A DNA stretch of 17,986 nucleotides from Bacteroidota bacterium (lineage in GTDB: Bacteria; Bacteroidota; Ignavibacteria; UBA10030; SZUA-254): the NCBI GenBank assembly GCA_004322375.1, contig SCUC01000358.1, positions 1 to 17,986 on the forward strand, given 5' to 3'. The first letter of the stretch is position 1. Every line of letters begins with the position of its first letter. The notes under the pieces were generated by a model, which worked only from the letters and a program-made list of their open reading frames with translations, made no database searches and was not told the DNA's origin. Shown here in pieces: positions 1-5,194 of the stretch. The position numbers were made by a program, and so were the translations under genes.

Positions 1-13
1 GCTCTTCCGATCT
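1..13. other. Illumina adapter remnant at contig end
   Basis: The first 13 bases, GCTCTTCCGATCT, are identical to the 3' tail common to Illumina TruSeq-type adapters. They sit exactly at the window edge, so this is untrimmed adapter and not genome. It also means the window starts at a true contig end. The protease reading frame happens to stay open through the adapter, so a naive translation would add about four artificial residues. Confidence 0.93.
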
Positions 14-567
14 GTCTCCGGAAAGAATTTAAAACGACGCATGGTCGTTCCGTGTTTGAACGGGGCGGCATTTCCCCGGATTCAGTCATTCCGGAGTCCG
101 AGCAAACGGCAATGATGAAAGAGCTTGTGCGCCGCTCGATGTTTTTCCGCTTTACGAGCAAGTATATCGCAGGACGAACAGATTCTTCAGTTGCGCCGGA
201 TGAGATGTTGATGAAAGGATTTAGCTCGTTTCTCGATAGCCTCCATTTCACCTACGAGAATGAGGCAGAGAAAAAGCTCGTTGAGTTGAAGGAGATTGCT
301 ACAAAGGCAAGCTACAATCAAACGATAGTGGAGGAAATTGAGAAGCTTAAAAAAAATGTCATGGATGCCAAGTCTGATGACTTGAAGCGCAACAGGAAAG
401 AAATTCTCCAAACATTGCATGGAGAAATTATGAGCCGCTATAAAGGCGAAAAAGGGAGAATCGCATCCTCGTTAGCGGATGACGTGCAGGCGCAAACGGC
501 AAAGGAGGTGCTTATGAATAGAGGACAGTATAAGAAGATACTTGCGCTTGGCGATGAAGATAAATAA
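14..567 (+). CDS. S41-family C-terminal processing peptidase, C-terminal part (5' truncated)
   Basis: This is the C-terminal ~180 residues of a carboxyl-terminal processing protease (CtpA/Prc type), a periplasmic or secreted serine protease with a Ser/Lys dyad. The recognisable part is the start: EFKTTHGRSVFERGGISPD matches the conserved segment after the catalytic core, where family members read roughly GR-x-V/I-x3-GGI-x-PD. The catalytic Ser and Lys and the PDZ domain lie upstream and are missing because the contig begins here. The remainder is a charged, helix-rich tail rich in Glu and Lys, as in long FCB-group S41 enzymes. The frame is already open at base 1, and the GTG at 52 is internal, not a start. 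The stop is TAA at 565-567. The gene converges on the kinase downstream with 94 bp between them. Family is confident from the motif; the exact subfamily is not. Confidence 0.8.
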
Positions 568-661
568 GTGGCAGAGGAGCGGAGGGGCTGGAGGTGCGGT
601 GGAGTAGTAGAATATTTCTTTATCAACCTAATACCTACAACATATGCCCATGTCCTACTAC

Positions 662-1303
662 CTAAGTTCTCTTCACATACCCCAAATCTAACAGCTTGCT
701 TTGCACAAGCATGAGGATGCGGTTAAAATCTCCGCGCTCATGGACGAAATCAACTTCGTCGGAGGGGATAATGAGTAAGGGTCCTGCCTTGTATTTTCCA
801 ATCCAATCTTTGTAATGCTGGTCAAGCTGTTCTAAGTAGGAACGGGGAATAGACTGCTCGTAGTCTCTGCCGCGGCGTGAGATTTGCGTGAGTAATGTTT
901 CGATACGCGCTTCGAGATAAATCATCAAGTCGGGCGGCTTCAGGTACTGCATCATTACCTTGAATAATTCCACGTAATTATCGTAATCGCGTTTATCCAT
1001 TTTGCCGATGATGTGAAGATTCCGCGCGAAAATTTCAGCGTCTTCATAAATCGAACGGTCTTGAATCGCGCTTTCGGGAGAGTCCACAATTCGTTTATGG
1101 TCGTTGAACCGTTTGGAAAGAAAATAGACCTGCAGGTTGAACGACCACCTGTTCATATCCCCATAAAAATCGGAGAGATACGGGTTATCTTCCACAGATT
1201 CAAAATACGTTTTCCATCCGTAATAGCTTCCAAGCATACGGGTGAGGGAGGATTTTCCGGAACCGATGTTTCCGGCGACTGCAACAAACATTTTCGAGTT
1301 CAT
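662..1303 (-). CDS. Deoxynucleoside kinase (dNK family)
   Basis: A 213-residue protein of the deoxyadenosine/deoxyguanosine kinase family, which phosphorylates salvaged deoxynucleosides with ATP in the cytoplasm. The P-loop is GNIGSGKS at residues 11-18. The acidic residue expected to activate the substrate hydroxyl lies in YFESVEDNPYL (about residue 35). The family DRS motif is at 82-84 (QDRSIYED), and an arginine-rich lid, SRRGRDYEQ, lies near 142-150. The length is normal for the family. Substrate preference cannot be read from sequence alone. The ATG at 1303 has no Shine-Dalgarno, but a TATATT -10 box ends 8 nt upstream of it, so the mRNA probably has little or no leader. The ATG at 1291 (Met5) is a less likely alternative start. 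It converges on the protease gene and is not in an operon with its neighbours. Confidence 0.92.
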   Translation of the reverse strand: MNSKMFVAVAGNIGSGKSSLTRMLGSYYGWKTYFESVEDNPYLSDFYGDMNRWSFNLQVYFLSKRFNDHKRIVDSPESAIQDRSIYEDAEIFARNLHIIGKMDKRDYDNYVELFKVMMQYLKPPDLMIYLEARIETLLTQISRRGRDYEQSIPRSYLEQLDQHYKDWIGKYKAGPLLIIPSDEVDFVHERGDFNRILMLVQSKLLDLGYVKRT

Positions 1304-1311
1304 AGTGTGCC

Positions 1312-1340
1312 AATATAGAAAAAGGGAAGGGATGAAACAA
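1312..1340 (-). promoter_or_regulatory. Sigma-70-type promoter of the deoxynucleoside kinase
   Basis: On the minus strand TTGTTT (1340-1335) is followed by a 17-bp spacer and TATATT (1317-1312). Only 8 nt separate the -10 box from the kinase ATG at 1303, so transcription would start at or within about 2 nt of the start codon. The spacing is ideal and the boxes are good but not perfect; it was identified by eye. Confidence 0.6.
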
Positions 1341-1420
1341 AAAGAACTCTAACGCTCCACAAGGTCTCCTGCCGTATGGAATCCTTGTCGTTTTGATGGT
1401 TCTGCGGGGATGCTTTACAG

Positions 1421-1440
1421 GCCGTTCTACGAACCGTAGG
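1421..1440. repeat. Copy of the CCTAYGG-YTCGTAG hairpin module
   Basis: The sequence CTACG-AAC-CGTAG (1427-1439) is a perfect 5-bp stem with a 3-nt loop. On the minus strand it reads CCTACGGTTCGTAGAA, one base different from the module at 10674-10689 and similar to that at 17165-17180. It lies in the 232-bp gap between the kinase promoter and the end of the FG-GAP gene. The rest of that gap (about 1341-1535) shows a second small inverted repeat, TCACC-CGC-GGTGA (1470-1482), and no coding potential. Confidence 0.55.
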
Positions 1441-1535
1441 TAGGCAGAGCCGCACGATAGGCTTTTTGGTCACCCGCGGTGAACATCAAATTTAATGCCC
1501 TTCAGAAATTATTCGGGGATGGGTCAAAGTAACAG

Positions 1536-3668
1536 TTATTTTTTTGAAAGTTTGATTTTTGTATTTCCCGCCATTGTAGAAATCAAATATATTGTTCCAT
1601 CGTGCTTTGCTTTTACCCAGTAAGATTTGCCCGGTTCAATTTCACTTGCAATACGATAGCCATTATTATACTCAAACATATTGCCGTCAATATTATCATG
1701 GGGTTCAGTAAGTATGGAGCTTATTTGGACTGGTGAGCTGATCGAGCCAATCAAATTCCAACCCTCGAAGACATCAATGGAATCTGAATGAATTTCGTAT
1801 CCGGTCATTTGAATTTTCTGATTTCCATTGAATTTGAGCCAGTATCCGACTCCATTTTCCAGTACTCCATGTTCGATGTATGTTCCCTGAAACGCGAAGG
1901 CTCCCGATTGAGCAGTCGGGAAAAGGCTGTCTTTACTATTCGTTGTTACTTGCAATGGAACAGATACCAGGTTCCATTTATCGTTTACAGGGTAATTTCT
2001 AGTGACTAACGATGAAGCGGCAGGACCGCCTAAACAAGTTACATATCCATCAAAAGCGGAGACAATCACTTCGAGGGAGCCGTCGCCATCAACATCTCCG
2101 ATTGAAGGCGAACAAATGGAACGTTGTGTCCATTCATTCGACGAGTTTGTGCCAAGCTGGTACTCCCATTTCATATTGCCGCTATCATCGTAGCACCTGA
2201 ACATTCCCCGGCAACCAAAAGCGACCATCGTCTCATAGCGGCCGTCATTATCAATATCGGCTACTGCGCATGAAGAACGAATGTTTCCTTCATTGACGTA
2301 CCTGTTTGCCCAGGCGATCTCACCGTTCGGCTTAAACGCGCCTACCCACCCGATCGCTGAATCGGTGCAATATCCGTAATCACCCGATTGAGAACCCAAT
2401 GAAGAACCTCTGCCGCCCGCTGAGACAATAAGGGTATCGCGGCCCGGACGGGGTAATAATGCGACAGTGGGTTTCCAATCCATCACGGGCCACGAAACAG
2501 TGTCAATAGGGATGTACCATGTTGTCCACTTAGGAGTAAATTCAACTTCCTGGTTGATCTGATTGTATGATAATCCTACGGCAGAAATTCTGCTTGAAGT
2601 AATGTTTGTGAAATCTCCCATCCAGGTAAATATGGCGGTTTCGCCATCTCCAAAATTCCATATCATGGGTGATGAACGAAACACCGGAATTTCCTCAGAT
2701 TGAACTTCGCCGTCGGTTCCTTGGGCAATTTGCTCGAGCAGGATGCTATCTATACGGGCGGGCGCGTTTTGGAGAGAGTCTATCGTAAGGTCGAACCAAA
2801 CAGCGTACAGCGATCCGGATTTATCCGGTAAATTGATGTTGCTCCACGAGCCGAACACAATTGTTTTAGAGTTTGATCCACCCAAAGGATTTAAATCCAC
2901 GATGGCAGGTTCTTCGGAGTCAAGCTTGTTGGGAAATTCAATTTCCCTGATGAGCTGCCCGTTAAGAGTATCGCGCTGGGATTTCAGAATAATCAACGCG
3001 GGACCGTCGGGCGTACATCCGGTATTGATCGGTAATCCCATGACGATGATAATTTCAGAAACGCCATCGCGGTCTAAATCTGCAATCATCGGTCCCGCTT
3101 CTGTAAAACGGTTTGACGTATATTCCCAAATCACCGCGCCGGATATGCCGCTGATGGCGCGAATCACGCCACGTTTCGCCGAAAGCACAATATCCGGATT
3201 TGGCTCATCATCGCAGTTGACTGTAGCAGCGGCGTATTGATCGAACCAGTCAGAGCAGCCCCAATCGCCGCCTGCATTGCCCTCGAAAGGAGTCCATAGA
3301 TATGTAGCGCTTGTGGCGCTTGTTGTTGTTAAGACTTGCAACTTTCCCCGGTCCCGTCCGGGTTCAAGATCGGGACCCGTGATAATTACCTCAGCGCTTC
3401 CATTGCCATCAAGGTCAACAAGGGGAAAGTTAGAATAGAACCGGTAGGTTCTTGTGCCTTCATTCGATTCCGGAGGTTCGGCAACTTTGAACTCCCATCG
3501 TTTCGAGGGCAAGCCATTCAAAGGAATATTTCCCACGCCCTCTGTAACCAAACCTGTATGCCGTTCATCTTTATGAAACATTTGCCATTGGGCTATGGCT
3601 GTTTCCTTGAACGACAGGCTTAGGATGATACTACTCAATAACACTATTAATGATAATAACTGCTTCAT
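1536..3668 (-). CDS. Secreted FG-GAP/VCBS-repeat protein with Ignavibacteria-type C-terminal modules
   Basis: A 710-residue exported protein of unknown specific function. The start is set at ATG 3668: it begins a clear signal peptide (MKQLLSLIVLLSSIILSLS), has GGAG 5 nt upstream and lies just downstream of a near-consensus promoter. The open frame 48 codons further upstream runs across that promoter. The mature protein opens with WQMFHKDERHTGL, common in beta-propeller surface proteins. Calcium-binding FG-GAP loops are visible at about residues 85 (DLDGNGSAE), 197 (DLDRDGVSE), 471 (DIDNDGRYE) and 525 (DVDGDGSLE), implying a beta-propeller. From about 565 there are two WNLVSVPL / GWNLIGSIS half-repeats, each followed by a GYW(V/L)K segment, a beta-rich module frequent in Ignavibacteria-like secreted proteins. 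No type IX secretion C-terminal domain follows; the chain ends in KIKLSKK. The role is likely surface or extracellular binding, but this is inference. Confidence 0.85.
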   Translation of the reverse strand: MKQLLSLIVLLSSIILSLSFKETAIAQWQMFHKDERHTGLVTEGVGNIPLNGLPSKRWEFKVAEPPESNEGTRTYRFYSNFPLVDLDGNGSAEVIITGPDLEPGRDRGKLQVLTTTSATSATYLWTPFEGNAGGDWGCSDWFDQYAAATVNCDDEPNPDIVLSAKRGVIRAISGISGAVIWEYTSNRFTEAGPMIADLDRDGVSEIIIVMGLPINTGCTPDGPALIILKSQRDTLNGQLIREIEFPNKLDSEEPAIVDLNPLGGSNSKTIVFGSWSNINLPDKSGSLYAVWFDLTIDSLQNAPARIDSILLEQIAQGTDGEVQSEEIPVFRSSPMIWNFGDGETAIFTWMGDFTNITSSRISAVGLSYNQINQEVEFTPKWTTWYIPIDTVSWPVMDWKPTVALLPRPGRDTLIVSAGGRGSSLGSQSGDYGYCTDSAIGWVGAFKPNGEIAWANRYVNEGNIRSSCAVADIDNDGRYETMVAFGCRGMFRCYDDSGNMKWEYQLGTNSSNEWTQRSICSPSIGDVDGDGSLEVIVSAFDGYVTCLGGPAASSLVTRNYPVNDKWNLVSVPLQVTTNSKDSLFPTAQSGAFAFQGTYIEHGVLENGVGYWLKFNGNQKIQMTGYEIHSDSIDVFEGWNLIGSISSPVQISSILTEPHDNIDGNMFEYNNGYRIASEIEPGKSYWVKAKHDGTIYLISTMAGNTKIKLSKK

Positions 3669-3707
3669 AACCACTCCGGGTTGAACAAATGATTTTTGAT
3701 TAGAAGT

Positions 3708-3736
3708 AGTATAATAAATTGATTTGTTAATGTCAA
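3708..3736 (-). promoter_or_regulatory. Near-consensus sigma-70 promoter of the FG-GAP protein gene
   Basis: The -35 box is a perfect TTGACA (3736-3731 on the minus strand), followed by a 17-bp spacer and TATACT (3713-3708). The predicted start near 3701 gives a leader of about 33 nt that contains the GGAG ribosome binding site. This is the strongest promoter in the window and helps fix the start codon at 3668. Confidence 0.85.
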
Positions 3737-3762
3737 TACTGTAAAGCACTGTAAGTGTTCTT

Positions 3763-3800
3763 AATAAAAAAACCCTCACAGGCGATGCTAATGAGGGTTT
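3763..3800 (-). terminator. Rho-independent terminator of the lipoprotein gene
   Basis: Read on the minus strand, AAACCCTCA (3800-3792) pairs perfectly with TGAGGGTTT (3778-3770) around a 13-nt loop, and the stem can be extended by A-T and G-T pairs. A T-rich tract, TTTTATT, follows directly (3769-3763). It lies 124 bp beyond the lipoprotein stop codon and just upstream of the FG-GAP promoter, so it separates the two units. On the plus strand there is no T tract, so it acts in one direction only. The bases between 3801 and 3923 show no gene and would be 3' untranslated RNA. Confidence 0.88.
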
Positions 3801-3923
3801 CTTCTGGTTCATTCACTAATGTGTGGTCATTTCGTGAATACCATAGATTATGTTATGAACAATTTATGGATGTCCAATTAAAATGTATTTCCGGTTGCAA
3901 GTATGTGGTTGGGTCTAAAATGA

Positions 3924-4958
3924 TTACGGGCACATCGTCAATGGCGTTGCAAATGTCTGGACTTTTGTCCAGTTTCTTCCATCTTCTCCGGGGGGAATTG
4001 AGGTAAAGATAACGACATTGCCGAAGATTCTAAATGTTACCTCAAGAGGTGTTCCATCCACGGTGAGTGAAATAACATTGTCTGTCACAGTGTATGCAGT
4101 GCCGGGCGGGACGCGGTATTCCCAGCAGCCTTGACCGACCTGTCGTTTGTATGTGGTGATTGTGGTTGCTGTGAGTTCCATGCGAAGTGAGTCACCGTCG
4201 TCTTCAAAGCCAATCCATTTGGTGTCGGTAAAGGGATTGCCTGTGACAGGACGAATAGAATCTACAAGTGTTGCAGTCCATGTTCCTTCATCATCCCCGG
4301 CATCATACGTGCCGCTCGCTGTCGCGCCGTTTAATATGCCTGTTGCAACACCTTGCTGGTGTTGGGAATCATAGATTGTTATTGCTGTGCCGGAAATAGT
4401 TCCATAGAGAAAGGTTTTATCACCGCTATCCAATGAAATAGCAAGCCCCGTCATCGTAGTATCTTTCAGAGAAAGATTCAGGATGCCGCTGCTGCTATTA
4501 TCGTAGCTGACATACGTGCCGCAATAGACTTTCACGGTTGCCTGTGCGCCAGCCTGAACTGAAAAAGCCCCGGTGCCGTTGGGACCGGTGTAAGTACCTG
4601 AAATGCTTCCGTTTGAAAGCTCTCCTGCAAATGAATACCCGCCACCGCTGACGTAAATGCTGTCGGTTTCGGTATTGAATGTTCCATTAAGAGTAATTGT
4701 CGTGCCGTCGGCAAGCTTTATTGTTCCAGTAACGGTAAGAATTGCCAGGGGTGATGCGTATTCCCGCGCCGCTACTTTTGTGGAGCCATTGATTGTGAAG
4801 CTGATTGAGCCTGATTCGGACTCGCCGGCAATGGCTCCCGTATAGGAAGTGGTCGTGCCGAGAGGGGGAATGACAGAGTTATCATCATCTTTCTGGCATC
4901 CTGTAAGTAAAAGAAATGAAAATAAGAGAATTAAAGTTATAAAGCGCATTGCTTGCAT
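3924..4958 (-). CDS. Probable surface-exposed lipoprotein with beta-rich repeats
   Basis: A 344-residue lipoprotein with no assigned function. The ATG at 4958 is chosen because AAGGAAA lies 6-7 nt upstream; starting at 4997 would skip that site, and 4949 is an alternative. The N-terminus is a type II signal peptide with lipobox LTGC, cysteine at residue 21. The next residues, QKDDD, closely match the lipoprotein export signal described in Capnocytophaga (K followed by acidic residues), so surface exposure is predicted. Residues 30-235 are rich in Gly, Ser and Thr with recurring SGTY and GTISG turns, suggesting an all-beta fold. Residues 240-344 form a second domain opening with FTDTKWIGF, reminiscent of lipocalin-like or META-like barrels; this is only a resemblance. 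It has its own promoter and terminator. Confidence 0.82.
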   Translation of the reverse strand: MQAMRFITLILLFSFLLLTGCQKDDDNSVIPPLGTTTSYTGAIAGESESGSISFTINGSTKVAAREYASPLAILTVTGTIKLADGTTITLNGTFNTETDSIYVSGGGYSFAGELSNGSISGTYTGPNGTGAFSVQAGAQATVKVYCGTYVSYDNSSSGILNLSLKDTTMTGLAISLDSGDKTFLYGTISGTAITIYDSQHQQGVATGILNGATASGTYDAGDDEGTWTATLVDSIRPVTGNPFTDTKWIGFEDDGDSLRMELTATTITTYKRQVGQGCWEYRVPPGTAYTVTDNVISLTVDGTPLEVTFRIFGNVVIFTSIPPGEDGRNWTKVQTFATPLTMCP

Positions 4959-5001
4959 TAACGGTTTCCTTTTGGTTGAGTAATGAAAAATTATCATTAA
5001 T

Positions 5002-5030
5002 AATATACTTCAAAAGGAGGAAGGCTTCAA
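5002..5030 (-). promoter_or_regulatory. Sigma-70-type promoter of the lipoprotein gene
   Basis: On the minus strand TTGAAG (5030-5025), a 17-bp spacer and TATATT (5007-5002). The predicted transcription start near 4995 gives a leader of about 37 nt carrying the AAGGAAA ribosome binding site before ATG 4958. Confidence 0.7.
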
Positions 5031-5113
5031 TAGCATAAAAGTAGTAATTTGTGAAATGGTGTTGGTGGTTACGGTCCCCCCACGGCACGCGCAGGCATCA
5101 AATTCACATTTTA

Positions 5114-5194
5114 CATCTTATATCCCATATCTCATATCTCATATCTCATATCTCATATCTCATATCTCATATCTCATATCTCATATCTCATATC
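5114..5194. repeat. Heptanucleotide tandem repeat (TATCTCA)n
   Basis: Nine perfect head-to-tail copies of TATCTCA occupy 5128-5190. Two decayed copies precede them (CATCTTA at 5114, TATCCCA at 5121) and a partial copy follows. On the minus strand the unit reads TGAGATA and the array starts within the stop codon of the GH92 gene (TGA, 5195-5193), so it forms the start of that gene's 3' untranslated region. The decayed copies at one end suggest the array grew by slippage. There are no spacers, so it is not CRISPR. Confidence 0.95.

Noticed and set aside
1341..1535. Possible riboswitch or structured RNA between the kinase and the FG-GAP gene
   Set aside because: It contains small hairpins, but it lies downstream of one gene and upstream of the other's promoter on the wrong side, matches no RNA family I recognise, and one hairpin belongs to a dispersed repeat.
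2743..3240. 165-codon plus-strand frame
   Set aside because: Antisense to the FG-GAP protein, which has a signal peptide, calcium loops, promoter and ribosome binding site on the other strand.
3669..3812. 48-residue N-terminal extension of the FG-GAP protein
   Set aside because: The extension overlaps the near-consensus promoter and has no ribosome binding site; the signal peptide starts at 3668.
5128..5190. Possible CRISPR array
   Set aside because: Seven-base units are directly adjacent, with no spacers and no cas genes nearby.
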